Shown: one piece after another, positions 15,725 through 25,446 of the stretch
How positions within the stretch are numbered: the first letter of the stretch is position 1
Layout: each line of letters starts with the position of its first letter
Assembly (NCBI RefSeq): GCF_019218745.1
Contig: NZ_JAHUXA010000013.1
Location: 1 to 64,000 of the forward strand
Direction: 5' to 3'
From: Enterobacter sp. ENT03
Lineage (GTDB): Bacteria > Pseudomonadota > Gammaproteobacteria > Enterobacterales > Enterobacteriaceae
Length of the DNA stretch: 64,000 bases
Made by a program: the position numbers and the translations under genes
The notes under the pieces: model-generated
The model's input: the letters and a program-made list of their open reading frames with translations, nothing else
Database searches by the model: none
Told to the model about the DNA's origin: nothing

Positions 15725-18391
15725 ATGAGTCGATCTGACACAATGATCCCTGGAAAATTTTCCCTGATACCGGGCAGCATTACCCGTTTCTTTCTTCTGT
15801 TGATCATCGTACTGCTGGTCACCATGGGCGTAATGGTGCAAAGCGCAGTAAATGCGTGGCTGAAGGATAAAAGCTATCAGGTAGTTGATATAACCCATGC
15901 CATGCATAAGCGTATCGACACCTGGCGCTATGCCACCTGGCAGATCTACGACAACATCGCCGCCGCTCCTGCGTTACCGGCGGATGGTCTGCAGGAAACC
16001 CGTTTAAAGCAGGATGTTTACTATCTGGAGAAGCCGCGGCGTAAAACGGAAGCGTTGATTTTCGGCTCCCATGACAGCACGACGCTGGAGATGACCCAGC
16101 GCATTTCAACCTATCTGGATACCCTCTGGGGCGCGGAAACCGTACCCTGGTCGATGTATTATCTGAACGGCCAGGACAACAGCATGATCCTGGTGTCGAC
16201 GCTGCCGCTTAAAGATCTGTCGTCCGGCTTTAAAGAATCAACCATTGGCACTATTGTCGATGCCCGCCGCGCTGAAATGCTGCAACAGGCCAACGCCCTT
16301 GATGAACGCGAGAGCTTCTCGCCGTTACGTCGTCTGACCTGGCAGAACGGTCACTACTTCACGCTGCGCACCACCTTTAACCAGCCGGGGCATCTGGCGA
16401 CAGTGGTCGCCTTTGATTTGCCGATTAACGATTTGATCCCGCCGGATATGGTGCTGGACAGTTTCCGTCTGGAAACCGATGCCTCGCAGAACACGCTGCG
16501 TACCTCAGATAAAGAGATGGCCGACAGCGCCTCGGTGAATTTCAACAGCTCGCAGATTGAGATCTCGTCGTCGCTCAACTCCACCGGCATGCGGCTGGTG
16601 TGGGAAGTGCCGTTTGGCACGCTGCTGCTGGATACGCTGCAAAACATTTTGCTGCCGCTGTTGCTGAATATTGGTCTGCTGGCGCTGGCGCTGTTTGGCT
16701 ATACCACTTTCCGCCACCAGCCGGGGCGTCTGAGTGAAAATGCCGCCCTGCCCGGTGCGAACAATGAGCTGCGCATGCTGCGGGCCATTAATGAAGAGAT
16801 TGTTTCAGTGCTGCCGTTGGGGCTGCTGGTGCACGATCAGGAAGCCAACCGCACGGTGATCAGCAATAAGATCGCCGACCATTTGCTGCCGCACCTGAAT
16901 TTGCAGAACATCACCAGCATGGCCGATCAGCATCAGGGCGTCATCCAGGCAACGGTGAACAACGAACTCTACGAGATCCGTCAGTTCCGCAGCCAGGTGT
17001 CGCCACGCACGCAGATTTTTGTTATCCGCGATCAGGACCGTGAAGTGCTGGTTAATAAAAAGCTCAAACAGGCGCAGCGTCTGTATGAGAAAAACCAGCA
17101 TGGCCGCGCCGCCTTTATGCAGCATATTGGCGAAGCGCTGACGCTGCCGGCGAAAAAGCTGGCGCAAGAGGCGGCGACGGTAAATAACGAAGAAGGTCAG
17201 AAGCTGGCGCAGCAGGCCGACCAACTGGTGCGGCTGGTGGACGAGATCCAGCTCGCTAACCAGCTGGAAAACGATGGCTGGAAGAGCGCGTCTACGCAGT
17301 TCTCCATTCAGGATCTGATCGATGAAGTGGTTCCGGCAGTATTGCCCATCGTGAAGCGCAAAGGGCTACAGTTGCTGATCAACAACCCTCTGCCGGCCAA
17401 TGAACAACGTTACGGCGATCGTGAAGCATTACTGCGCATTCTGACCATGCTCATTCAGTATGCGGTGACCACGACGCAGATCGGTAAAATCACACTCGAA
17501 GTGGACGCCGATGAATCCGCAGGCGATCGCCTGACGTTCCGTATCCTGGATACGGGCGAAGGCGTCACGGCGAGCGAAGTGGACAATCTGCACTTCCCGT
17601 TCCTGAACGACACCCAGGAAGATCGCTTTGGCAAAGCCAATGCCCTCACCTTCTGGCTGTGCGATCAGTTAGCGCGGAAACTTGGCGGACATCTGAATAT
17701 TAAAGCGCGTGAAAGTTTAGGAACACGCTATTCTTTACACGTTAAAATGGATGTACGCCCACAGGCAGAGGATGAAGAAGAGAAGTTACTGGATGATGTC
17801 GTCGCCATGATTGATATTACCTCCAGTGATATTCGTAATATCGTGGTACGCCAGCTGGAAAACTGGGGCGCAAGCTGCATTACTCCGGACGAACGCCTGG
17901 CGAGTCAAGAATATGATCTCTTTTTAACGGATAATCCGTCTAATCTTACTGCCGCGGGCTTGCTTTTAAGCGATGATGAGCCCGGCTCGCGTAAAATCGG
18001 CCCCGGTCAGTGGCGCGTGAACTTTAATATGAGTAATGCAATGCAGGAAGCGATATTGCAGCTCATTGAAGAGCAACTGGCACAGGAAGATGTTCCGGAG
18101 TCCCCGCACGGGGGCAACGAAAATGCCGAACTCCATGCCAGCGGCTATTATGCGCTGTTTGTTGATACAGTACCCGACGATGTTAAGAGGTTGTATACTG
18201 AATCGGCCGCACGCGACGTAGCAGCGCTGGCGCAGACGGCGCACCGCCTGAAAGGGGTGTTTGCCATGCTTAACCTGGTACCCGGCAAACAGTTATGTGA
18301 AACGCTGGAACATGTCATTCATGAGAACGATGTTCCAGGCATAGAAAAATACATCAGCGACATTGACGATTATGTCAAAAGCTTGCTGTAA
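15725..18391 (+). CDS. rcsD: phosphotransfer intermediate RcsD
   Basis: RcsD carries phosphate from RcsC to RcsB in the Rcs envelope-stress relay and binds IgaA. The 888-residue protein (E. coli 890) has an N-terminal TM helix (FFLLLIIVLLVTMGVMV), a periplasmic domain of about 270 residues, a second TM near 305-325 (LLPLLLNIGLLALALFG), a PAS-like region and a degenerate histidine-kinase-like domain. The C-terminal Hpt domain has phospho-acceptor H840 in TAHRLKGVFAML. rcsB follows after 17 nt. In E. coli rcsB also has a promoter inside rcsD; this was not checked here. Confidence 0.97.
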   Translation: MSRSDTMIPGKFSLIPGSITRFFLLLIIVLLVTMGVMVQSAVNAWLKDKSYQVVDITHAMHKRIDTWRYATWQIYDNIAAAPALPADGLQETRLKQDVYYLEKPRRKTEALIFGSHDSTTLEMTQRISTYLDTLWGAETVPWSMYYLNGQDNSMILVSTLPLKDLSSGFKESTIGTIVDARRAEMLQQANALDERESFSPLRRLTWQNGHYFTLRTTFNQPGHLATVVAFDLPINDLIPPDMVLDSFRLETDASQNTLRTSDKEMADSASVNFNSSQIEISSSLNSTGMRLVWEVPFGTLLLDTLQNILLPLLLNIGLLALALFGYTTFRHQPGRLSENAALPGANNELRMLRAINEEIVSVLPLGLLVHDQEANRTVISNKIADHLLPHLNLQNITSMADQHQGVIQATVNNELYEIRQFRSQVSPRTQIFVIRDQDREVLVNKKLKQAQRLYEKNQHGRAAFMQHIGEALTLPAKKLAQEAATVNNEEGQKLAQQADQLVRLVDEIQLANQLENDGWKSASTQFSIQDLIDEVVPAVLPIVKRKGLQLLINNPLPANEQRYGDREALLRILTMLIQYAVTTTQIGKITLEVDADESAGDRLTFRILDTGEGVTASEVDNLHFPFLNDTQEDRFGKANALTFWLCDQLARKLGGHLNIKARESLGTRYSLHVKMDVRPQAEDEEEKLLDDVVAMIDITSSDIRNIVVRQLENWGASCITPDERLASQEYDLFLTDNPSNLTAAGLLLSDDEPGSRKIGPGQWRVNFNMSNAMQEAILQLIEEQLAQEDVPESPHGGNENAELHASGYYALFVDTVPDDVKRLYTESAARDVAALAQTAHRLKGVFAMLNLVPGKQLCETLEHVIHENDVPGIEKYISDIDDYVKSLL

Positions 18392-18408
18392 GCAAGGTAG
18401 CCTTATAC

Positions 18409-19062
18409 ATGAACAATATGAACGTAATTATTGCCGATGACCATCCGATCGTACTGTTCGGTATTCGCAAATCACTCGAACAAATCGAGTGGGTGAATGT
18501 AGTCGGTGAATTTGAAGATTCCACACAGCTGATCAATAACCTCCCCAAGCTTGATGCCCATGTACTGATTACCGATCTTTCCATGCCAGGCGACAAGTAC
18601 GGTGACGGGATCACCCTGATTAAATATATAAAGCGCCACTTCCCTAATCTGTCAGTGATTGTGCTGACCATGAATAACAACCCTGCTATTTTAAGCGCCG
18701 TACTGGAGCTGGACATTGAAGGGATTGTTTTGAAACAGGGCGCGCCAACCGATCTGCCAAAAGCGCTGGCGGCGTTGCAGAAAGGGAAGAAATTTACCCC
18801 GGAGAGCGTTTCCCGTCTGCTGGAGAAAATCAGCGCGGGTGGCTATGGCGATAAACGTCTGTCTCCGAAAGAGAGTGAAGTGCTGCGTCTGTTCGCAGAA
18901 GGTTTCCTGGTTACGGAAATCGCCAAGAAGCTGAACCGCAGCATCAAAACCATCAGTAGCCAGAAGAAGTCGGCGATGATGAAGCTGGGTGTGGAAAACG
19001 ACATTGCCCTGCTCAACTACCTCTCGTCCGTGACCCTGAGCGCCGCGGATACCAAAGAGTAA
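18409..19062 (+). CDS. rcsB: response regulator RcsB
   Basis: RcsB is the DNA-binding output of the Rcs phosphorelay, alone or with RcsA, GadE or BglJ. It controls capsule, flagella, rprA and osmB. The 217-residue protein is almost identical to that of E. coli, with receiver acid pocket D10-D11, phospho-acceptor D56 (VLITDLSMPGD) and switch Lys in VLKQGAP. A LuxR/FixJ-type helix-turn-helix spans residues ~150-205 (LSPKESEVLRLFAEGFLVTEIA, KTISSQKKSAMMKLG). It lies 17 nt after rcsD and faces rcsC across a shared hairpin. Confidence 0.98.
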   Translation: MNNMNVIIADDHPIVLFGIRKSLEQIEWVNVVGEFEDSTQLINNLPKLDAHVLITDLSMPGDKYGDGITLIKYIKRHFPNLSVIVLTMNNNPAILSAVLELDIEGIVLKQGAPTDLPKALAALQKGKKFTPESVSRLLEKISAGGYGDKRLSPKESEVLRLFAEGFLVTEIAKKLNRSIKTISSQKKSAMMKLGVENDIALLNYLSSVTLSAADTKE

Positions 19063-19071
19063 ATCCTTAAT

Positions 19072-19100
19072 GACGTTACCCCGCCCGGCGAGGTAACGTC
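19072..19100. terminator. hairpin between rcsB and rcsC
   Basis: The stem GACGTTACC / GGTAACGTC (9 bp) with a GC-rich 11-nt loop sits between the convergent rcsB and rcsC ends. The U-tracts are weak, so it may act as a bidirectional terminator or simply as a 3'-end stem. Confidence 0.6.
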
Positions 19101-19110
19101 ATATCCTGCT

Positions 19111-21957
19111 TTAGCCCCGCGCTTTTCTCACCCGTTCTGCATAGACCGCCAGCGTCTGCTGGATCACATCAAGCGTTACCGGTTTCGACAGACAGCTGTC
19201 CATCCCCGATTCCAGACAGCGTTGCTTCTCTTCCGCCAGCGCATTCGCCGTTACGCCAACGACCGGCAGCGTAAGCCCAAGTTGACGGATCCGTTGCGTC
19301 AGGCGATAGCCATCCATATTTGGCATGTTCACGTCGCTTAAAATAATGTCGATGTGGTTTTTGCTCAGCACATTGAGGGCATCAATCCCGTCGTTCGCGG
19401 TTTTGCACTGATAGCCCAGTGAACCGAGCTGATCCGCCAACAGGCGACGGTTAATCGGGTGGTCATCCACCACCAGGATCATCATGTCGTCATTGCTGGC
19501 GACCAGCGAATCCGGCAGCTGCAACGCGCGCGAAGCGTCATTGTTTTCTACGGTGATGCTGTAAATACGCGCCAGCAGTGCGATCAGCTCATGGGGCGAG
19601 GCGACGCTGTGCACCCACTGCCCCGCCGCCCGCTCCTGCGGAATACCGATATGGCGGCGGCAGAAGGTAATCGTGGCGCGGCCCGGCCACGGCGCATCCA
19701 GCTCATCGTCAGTGATTAAGGTGTCGTTCGCCCCCGGTGTCTGTCCGTCGTAACGCAGCACGCGGATACCATTGTGCGTCAGCAACGAATCCACAAATGC
19801 GCTCAAGGCTGCGTTGCGCACCGCCAGCCAGCAGGTGGTTTTCTTCAGGCCGTCCACGTCCAGCGGCTGCGCGGGCTGGGCGGCATAAAGCGGAATACGC
19901 ACCGAGAACTGGCTACCCATGCCCTGCTCGGTATCAACCGAAATATCGCCGTCCATCATGCTGATCAGCTTCTCGCAAATCGCCAGCCCCAGGCCTGTCC
20001 CCTGGAAGTTACGCTGCACGCCGGTTCCCACCTGGAAGAAGGGATCGAACAGCTTCACCACTTCTTTACCCGGAATACCCACGCCGGTATCCCGCACCCG
20101 GATACGCAGATAATCCCCGGCGCGCTCGACATGCAAAATAATGCAGCCGACGTCGGTGAACTTGATGGCGTTGCTCAGCAGATTAGAGATCACCTGTTGC
20201 AGACGCATTGGATCCCCCTGCAACGCCACCGGCACGTCCGGCTCAATAAAGCAGTACAGGCCGAGCTGTTTACGCACCACCAGTGGCAGGTAATTGGCGG
20301 TGATATGGCTCATCAGCTCTCGCGGTGAAAACTCGCGCGGTTCGATTTTCAGCTGCTCCGATTCGATTTTGGAGAAGTCGAGAATATCGCTGATGATTTT
20401 TAAAAGCAGACTGGAAGAGTTATTCATCGCCGTCACCAGACGATCCACGCCCTTCGGCAGTTCTTTCGTTTGCAGCAGATCAAGGTTACCGATGATGCCG
20501 TACAGCGGCGTACGCAGCTCATGGCTCACCGTGGCGAGGAACATCGATTTCGACTGGCTGGCCTGCTCGGCCGCCTGCGCCATATCCTGCAACGACTCTT
20601 CCATTTTGACGCGCGCGCTGACGTCCACCAGCACGCAAATCGCCACGTTTTCGTTGCGATAGCGCGAATGGACGAAGCTGATCTGCAAATTGGTGTTGTT
20701 ACTGGTCAGCACGTCAACAAAGTTAACCTGCTGCCCACAGATGATCTGCGTCAGCCGCTGCCGGTCCTCGTGAGTGAGCATATTGAGGTAGTTATGCGCC
20801 AGCTCGTTACTGAGGATATTGGTGCCGTCAATGGTGCGCAGGATACAGATGCCGACCGGCGCGGACGCGACAATCTTACGGTTAAACTGCTCATGCTCTT
20901 CCAGACGCTGGGCGTCCGCCTCGGCGGGAATAAAAATCCGCCGTTCATACATGCGCGCCAGGGTAAAGAGCGCAATACCCACCAGTACGTTCAGCAATAC
21001 CGCGTTGAGGATCAGCATGCGCACGCGCTCCAGCACCAGATCGACCGGCACGGAGTAGATCACGCTCAGGGACGACGGCGGCAGACTCTTTTTCAGCACC
21101 AGTTCGCGGAAGCCGGAAGAGTAACCAAACCAGGCGCGCTCCTGTAGCCAGTCCGGATCAATTTCCACGCGGTTTTCCGCACCGGTGAGGGAAATCAGCG
21201 CATGACCGTTTTCATCGAGAATGGTGACGCCCACCGGCAACGTACCCGGCGTATAGAAATTATCCATACGGATAGTCTGCTCAGAACCCAGCAGCGCCTG
21301 CAGGCGGTTGCCCAGATAAACGGGTGTTAACGCATAAAAGTAGCCGATGCCCGGACGCGGGCCCTGGCTCATCCAGAAGATGTTATTGCCGCGTTCTTCC
21401 TGCGGGGCATTGCGGTATTTAAGAATGCGCTCATGGAGACTCTTCAGCGCCGTTTCGCGCTCCAGCGGCACGTTGCGCAGGCCGAAGTCCGCCATACACA
21501 GCGATTCATTGCCAATCAGGAAGACACGGTTGAGTTCATAAGCCGCCGAGAAATTATCCCGCCAGTAGCGCATAAACCACGCCAGTGATTCCAGCGAGCC
21601 GCGCCAGGTATTGCCCATGGCCGAGCAGTCGGAATCGGCAAACAGCGGCGCAAACTCCGGAACGTCATTGCGGGCGTTGGGTCCCCGCGACGCCATAATG
21701 CCGTTCTCAGCGGTAAGACGATTTTCGGCGATGTACTTAAGCTCTTTCATGACGTCTGAGGTGCGCTGTACGTAGCGTTGCGCCTGCTCAGAACTGAGAT
21801 TAAGTTCTTTGCGAATTTCTGACTCTTTATTCTGCAAAGCGTTGACGATATAAAACACGGAACACAGGGCAATTAACAGCCAGAGCAGTAACGCCAGCGC
21901 CCGGAACAGGTATCGTGAAACTTTGAGAGTGGTGCGGAAAGAAACAAGGTATTTCAA
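19111..21957 (-). CDS. rcsC: hybrid sensor kinase RcsC
   Basis: RcsC is the inner-membrane hybrid kinase that starts the Rcs relay. From a TTG start at 21957 (LKYLVSFRTT, matching the E. coli N-terminus) it has 948 residues. The layout is a TM helix near 20-40, a periplasmic domain, TM2 (LILNAVLLNVLVGIALFTLA), a PAS-like segment, and a kinase core with H479 in HELRTPL. ATP-site motifs DTGVGIPG and GTGLGLAI follow, then an ABL-like middle domain and a receiver domain with D875 (LSDVNMPNMDGY). An ATG at 22092 would add 45 residues with no counterpart in E. coli and no signal character, so I reject it. Confidence 0.96.
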   Translation of the reverse strand: MKYLVSFRTTLKVSRYLFRALALLLWLLIALCSVFYIVNALQNKESEIRKELNLSSEQAQRYVQRTSDVMKELKYIAENRLTAENGIMASRGPNARNDVPEFAPLFADSDCSAMGNTWRGSLESLAWFMRYWRDNFSAAYELNRVFLIGNESLCMADFGLRNVPLERETALKSLHERILKYRNAPQEERGNNIFWMSQGPRPGIGYFYALTPVYLGNRLQALLGSEQTIRMDNFYTPGTLPVGVTILDENGHALISLTGAENRVEIDPDWLQERAWFGYSSGFRELVLKKSLPPSSLSVIYSVPVDLVLERVRMLILNAVLLNVLVGIALFTLARMYERRIFIPAEADAQRLEEHEQFNRKIVASAPVGICILRTIDGTNILSNELAHNYLNMLTHEDRQRLTQIICGQQVNFVDVLTSNNTNLQISFVHSRYRNENVAICVLVDVSARVKMEESLQDMAQAAEQASQSKSMFLATVSHELRTPLYGIIGNLDLLQTKELPKGVDRLVTAMNNSSSLLLKIISDILDFSKIESEQLKIEPREFSPRELMSHITANYLPLVVRKQLGLYCFIEPDVPVALQGDPMRLQQVISNLLSNAIKFTDVGCIILHVERAGDYLRIRVRDTGVGIPGKEVVKLFDPFFQVGTGVQRNFQGTGLGLAICEKLISMMDGDISVDTEQGMGSQFSVRIPLYAAQPAQPLDVDGLKKTTCWLAVRNAALSAFVDSLLTHNGIRVLRYDGQTPGANDTLITDDELDAPWPGRATITFCRRHIGIPQERAAGQWVHSVASPHELIALLARIYSITVENNDASRALQLPDSLVASNDDMMILVVDDHPINRRLLADQLGSLGYQCKTANDGIDALNVLSKNHIDIILSDVNMPNMDGYRLTQRIRQLGLTLPVVGVTANALAEEKQRCLESGMDSCLSKPVTLDVIQQTLAVYAERVRKARG

Positions 21958-22151
21958 GGGGGCGAAGCTCCGCCGCAGAATGTAAAAAGAATGTGGATAA
22001 AGTAGCGGTAAAAGCCCCGCGTCGCAATGTTCTCTCTGTGCTGGCGCACGTAAACACGCTGAGAAACAGTTTTCCAGCCTGTCGTGACGCATGAATTGCC
22101 CAAAAAAGGCCCGCCGGGGCCGGGAAGAATGTGTTCATCCCGCTAAACCGA

Positions 22152-22181
22152 TAAATCCCAACGCCAGTCGGTTGGGATTTA
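22152..22181 (-). terminator. terminator after the alpha-glucoside operon
   Basis: An 11-bp perfect stem (TAAATCCCAAC / GTTGGGATTTA, 8-nt loop) lies 16 nt past the aldo-keto reductase stop. It separates this operon from rcsC, which reads the same way. The U-run after the stem is short. Confidence 0.65.
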
Positions 22182-22196
22182 TTAGCCGGAACTGGC

Positions 22197-23177
22197 TTAT
22201 TCCAGATGCCACTTTGCAACGATACTTTCGGCACGACGGAGCAGTTCGGCGCTGACAGACGCGTGTAGAGAGGCCGCGTTGTCACGAACTTGTGCAACAG
22301 TGTACGCCCCGGCGATCACAGGCCCGATCTCGTCCTGCGCCACCAGCCATTGGATGGCCAGATGCGTCAGTGAAACTCTGGCTTCAGCCGCAAGCGCTTT
22401 AAGATCTTCGACACAGTTGAAGTAAGGCTCGAACGCCTCGCCGTTGAGCTTAGGGTTATTCCGCCGGTCATCGTTTTCGTCCCAGTTACCTGCGCGATCT
22501 AACGTCCCCGTTAGCAGACCTTGCATTAAGGGTGAGTAAGGCAAGTACTTGATACCGTGTTTTTTACAAAACGGTAGCGCCTCGTCGCGGGCGCGGTATT
22601 GCAAAGGAATAGTGTGGTAATGCTCAGGATTTTGCTCAAGCAGATTGTACAAGCCCTGGAAAGTCGCCACCTCTGTACCAGCCATCATTTCGCGCGTCAT
22701 TTCCAGAGAGTAGTTTGAGACCCCGACATGACGGATTTTACCTTGCGTCTTTAATTCAGCCAGAGCCGCCGCCGTTTCACCGACTGGCGTATTCGGATCG
22801 GGCCAGTGTACCTGGTACAAATCAATATAATCCGTTTTCAGCCGCATTAAGGAGTCATCAATCTCCTTAAATATGCTCGCTTTACTTAAGTCTTTACGCG
22901 TTTTTTTGCGCAGATCCTGCGACCAGGGCAGACCACACTTGGTGGCGATAATCACCTCATGGCGTTTTTCATGTTGCAACGCTTTGCCCAGCACCGTTTC
23001 GGCATGGCCTTTGCCATAAACAGGGGCTACGTCAAAAAAGTTAATCCCCCCGTCAATTGCCGCTTTAATGGCACGAATCGACTCGTCGTCCGTAACATTA
23101 TTCCATGTCCCACCGATAGCCCAGCAGCCAAAACCTACTGCAGAGGCGTTGAGATCTTTAATGTGCTTGATTTTCAT
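22197..23177 (-). CDS. aldo/keto reductase, in the alpha-glucoside operon
   Basis: This is an NADPH-dependent (alpha/beta)8-barrel reductase of 326 residues with the family catalytic tetrad D49, Y54, K80 and H124 (FFDVAPVYGKG, IIATKCG, YQVHWPDP). Other motifs are GKIRHVGVSNYS and the C-terminal cofactor segment QDEIGPVIAGAYTVAQV. Its ATG overlaps the stop of the GH4 gene by 4 bp (ATGA), so it is translated with the glucosidase and probably serves the same sugar pathway. One idea, pure inference, is that it reduces a keto-sugar or a sugar aldehyde released from the substrate. The exact substrate cannot be read from the sequence. Confidence 0.85.
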   Translation of the reverse strand: MKIKHIKDLNASAVGFGCWAIGGTWNNVTDDESIRAIKAAIDGGINFFDVAPVYGKGHAETVLGKALQHEKRHEVIIATKCGLPWSQDLRKKTRKDLSKASIFKEIDDSLMRLKTDYIDLYQVHWPDPNTPVGETAAALAELKTQGKIRHVGVSNYSLEMTREMMAGTEVATFQGLYNLLEQNPEHYHTIPLQYRARDEALPFCKKHGIKYLPYSPLMQGLLTGTLDRAGNWDENDDRRNNPKLNGEAFEPYFNCVEDLKALAAEARVSLTHLAIQWLVAQDEIGPVIAGAYTVAQVRDNAASLHASVSAELLRRAESIVAKWHLE

Positions 23178-24526
23178 AGCGCAACGTCCTGTTTTTTAAG
23201 CGCTGGCCAGTAGCCTTTATTCGCCTCAATCATTTCATCAAGGATTTGCTTTGCGACTTTCGCCGATGGAATGGTTTTGTTCAGCGTGAATGCCTGAAGC
23301 GCTTTGTCATAAGAGCCTTCAAGCGCCGCATCCACCAGGCATTTCTCCGACATGAGCTGTTGTTGAAGCATTCCCAGGTAGAAGTGCGATATTTCGCCGA
23401 CCTGAATTGGATACACTTTATCGTGGCCAAGGAGCGCAGGAACTTCGACCATCGCATCGTCTGGCAGTCCTTTGATCAGCCCATTATTGGGGATAATAAC
23501 CAGCCATTTTTGCCGCAGGTCGTAAGCCATTGACATCGCCACATCGGCAATAAATTCACCGTGCACGCCGACATGGAATTTATCTTCGACCTTACCGTCG
23601 GCCAGTTTAATTTGCTCGATCATATCGAACATTTTCTTCTCGCGACTTTCCATCACCTCATTGGCACGCGTGTGATCCGGGTTGGATTGCGCAACAATCG
23701 CATCAGCCATCAGGTAGTACTGCAGGTAGGTGTTGGGGATGTATTCCGGGAACATCTGCATCAAGGGCTGAGTATTCTTGAAGGTTTTGATCCACGAAGG
23801 CTCTGAGTGGCACGCGTTTTCAACCTCCTGCTCAGTCAGCATTCCAAACTTCTGGATATGCGCCCGTAACTGGGGAATTTTTTCTTCGCCGTTGACTTTA
23901 ATTGAGGTGAACCAACCGTAGTGGTTAAGCCCAAAATACTCCACATCCAGTTCATAACGGTTTACGCCCAGAATATTGGACAGGTTACGCTGGATAGCTA
24001 CCGGCATATCACAAATATTCAGTACGCGCGCATTTGGCCGCAGGCGGTTGACGGCATCCGCAACGATAGCCGCCGGGTTGGAATAATTCAGCATCCAGCA
24101 TGTCGCTTTCGCAAAGCGTTCCATATAGTCAATTAACGCGATCATCGGAAAGATCGTGCGCATGCCATAAGCCAGCCCACCCGCCCCACAGGTTTCCTGA
24201 CCCACGCATCCATGGCGCAGCGGGATTTTTTCGTCAAATTCACGCATTTTGTACTGACCCACGCGAATTTGAGCAAAAACAAAATCAGCCTGTGAAAAGG
24301 CGACTTCTGGTTCGGTTGTGACGATTAATTTCACCTGGGGAGCGTGGGTTTTGACCACGTAATCGACCAAAACCGCCACCTTATTCTGGCGCGCTTTATC
24401 AATGTCATACAGGCGAATTTCCGCAACGGGAAAGTCTGCGCCTTTCATAAGCAGTGCTTTCACAATACCTGCGGTATATGTTGAGCCGCCGCCTGCAATT
24501 GCAATAATTTGTGCTTGTTTGTTCAT
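23174..24526 (-). CDS. GH4 6-phospho-alpha-glucosidase (GlvA/AglB-like)
   Basis: GH4 enzymes cleave phosphorylated disaccharides by an oxidation-elimination route using NAD+ and Mn2+. The 450-residue protein has the N-terminal NAD-binding loop AIAGGGSTYTAG. Metal-ligand C172 lies in CDMP, the form reported for 6-phospho-alpha-glucosidases (beta-specific relatives have CNxP), and a second ligand is H202 (GLNHYGWF). ETCGAGGLAYGMR is also conserved. The start is ATG 24526, 6 nt after GAGG; upstream TTG/ATG codons are weaker. Likely substrates are maltose-6'-phosphate or sucrose-isomer phosphates brought in by the PTS gene at 25581. The downstream reductase overlaps by 4 bp. Confidence 0.9.
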   Translation of the reverse strand: MNKQAQIIAIAGGGSTYTAGIVKALLMKGADFPVAEIRLYDIDKARQNKVAVLVDYVVKTHAPQVKLIVTTEPEVAFSQADFVFAQIRVGQYKMREFDEKIPLRHGCVGQETCGAGGLAYGMRTIFPMIALIDYMERFAKATCWMLNYSNPAAIVADAVNRLRPNARVLNICDMPVAIQRNLSNILGVNRYELDVEYFGLNHYGWFTSIKVNGEEKIPQLRAHIQKFGMLTEQEVENACHSEPSWIKTFKNTQPLMQMFPEYIPNTYLQYYLMADAIVAQSNPDHTRANEVMESREKKMFDMIEQIKLADGKVEDKFHVGVHGEFIADVAMSMAYDLRQKWLVIIPNNGLIKGLPDDAMVEVPALLGHDKVYPIQVGEISHFYLGMLQQQLMSEKCLVDAALEGSYDKALQAFTLNKTIPSAKVAKQILDEMIEANKGYWPALKKQDVAL

Positions 24527-24563
24527 AGCCATCCTCAATCCATTCGAGATAAACCAGTAATAT

Positions 24564-24616
24564 CAAAGGTCATCTTCTTTATAACCTTTGGTAAATTGGT
24601 TGCATCGTATCGATAC
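24564..24616 (-). promoter_or_regulatory. inverted repeats ahead of the GH4 gene
   Basis: In the 185-nt gap between the regulator and the GH4 gene there is an inverted repeat CAAAGGT (24564-24570) / ACCTTTG (24584-24590). A perfect 10-bp palindrome GTATCGATAC follows at 24607-24616. Either could be an operator for the GntR regulator or an mRNA stem controlling the GH4 gene. No clear CRP site was found. Confidence 0.4.
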
Positions 24617-24711
24617 CAGACGGCATGACAAATAGTCGAAATAGATTCTGTGATCCTTCACTGGTTATTTTTAAAATAGGTTATATATCCCGTCAAAATA
24701 TAATACTACTT

Positions 24712-25410
24712 TCAGCGCGGAAGATAGATTGCTAATTTATGCGCATCAGGATGAAACCAGGCTTCGGTAAAGTCAAAACGCCGCCCATCGACCAAATTGG
24801 AAACCGATCGTAAATTCATAACAGGGTAGGTTTTCTCCATGTTCAGCATTTTCATAATCACTGTATCGGGTTCAACTGCGGTAAATTCCTGACGGCTTCC
24901 CTGAATTTTCATCCCCTTATCGCGCTCAACATAATCAAACTTGGATTTCTCCAGAGTTGAAATATTTAAGTCCGTGAATAAAAAAACAGGCATGTAGCTG
25001 TCTTCAACAATATGGGGTTTGTCATCGACATATTTCACCCGCCGGATATAGTAAAGCGGCTCGCCTTCCGGCAGCTCAAGCATCTTGTGAACCGAGACAT
25101 TGTTTGTCATCAAGCTGAACTGAAAGACTTTGTATTTCACAGTCTTATTACAGCCAACCAGAATTTCAGTCGTGCCAGCCAGACCGCGCATTTCGTGGGA
25201 ATATTGCTTGCCCCGGACATAGGTGCCAGAGCCACGGCGCTTTTCCACCAGATTGAGTTTTACTAGCCCCTCGACGGCGGTTCGGATGGTGATCCTGCTA
25301 ACGTTATATTCCTCGATGAGCTTTTTCTCTGTCGGCAGCGCTGCGCCAATCTCATAGACACCGGTATTAATCTTTTCTTTAAGATCGTCCATGATTTTTA
25401 TATATAACAT
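24712..25410 (-). CDS. GntR-family regulator with UTRA effector domain
   Basis: The 232-residue protein has an N-terminal winged helix (residues ~1-68: LPTEKKLIEEYNVSRITIRTAVEGLVKLNLVEKRRGSGTYV) and a UTRA ligand-binding domain (~80-230: GEPLYYIRRVKYVDDKPHIVEDSYMP). UTRA regulators of sugar genes usually sense a sugar phosphate and are released from DNA. The start is ATG 25410, behind GAGGAG. The gene is divergent from the PTS gene and precedes the GH4 gene on the same strand, so it probably represses both units. The likely inducer is a phosphorylated alpha-glucoside (inference). Confidence 0.88.
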   Translation of the reverse strand: MLYIKIMDDLKEKINTGVYEIGAALPTEKKLIEEYNVSRITIRTAVEGLVKLNLVEKRRGSGTYVRGKQYSHEMRGLAGTTEILVGCNKTVKYKVFQFSLMTNNVSVHKMLELPEGEPLYYIRRVKYVDDKPHIVEDSYMPVFLFTDLNISTLEKSKFDYVERDKGMKIQGSRQEFTAVEPDTVIMKMLNMEKTYPVMNLRSVSNLVDGRRFDFTEAWFHPDAHKLAIYLPR

Positions 25411-25446
25411 GCTCTCCTCGCTTAATTGGTCATATTTTTATTATGA

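Noticed and set aside
24650..24668. Possible CRP site TGTGATCCTTCACT before the GH4 gene
   Set aside because: The half-sites are 4 nt apart instead of 6, so it does not fit the CRP pattern.
24712..25410. GntR-type gene as a phosphonate (PhnF) regulator
   Set aside because: Its neighbours are all alpha-glucoside genes and there are no phn genes nearby.
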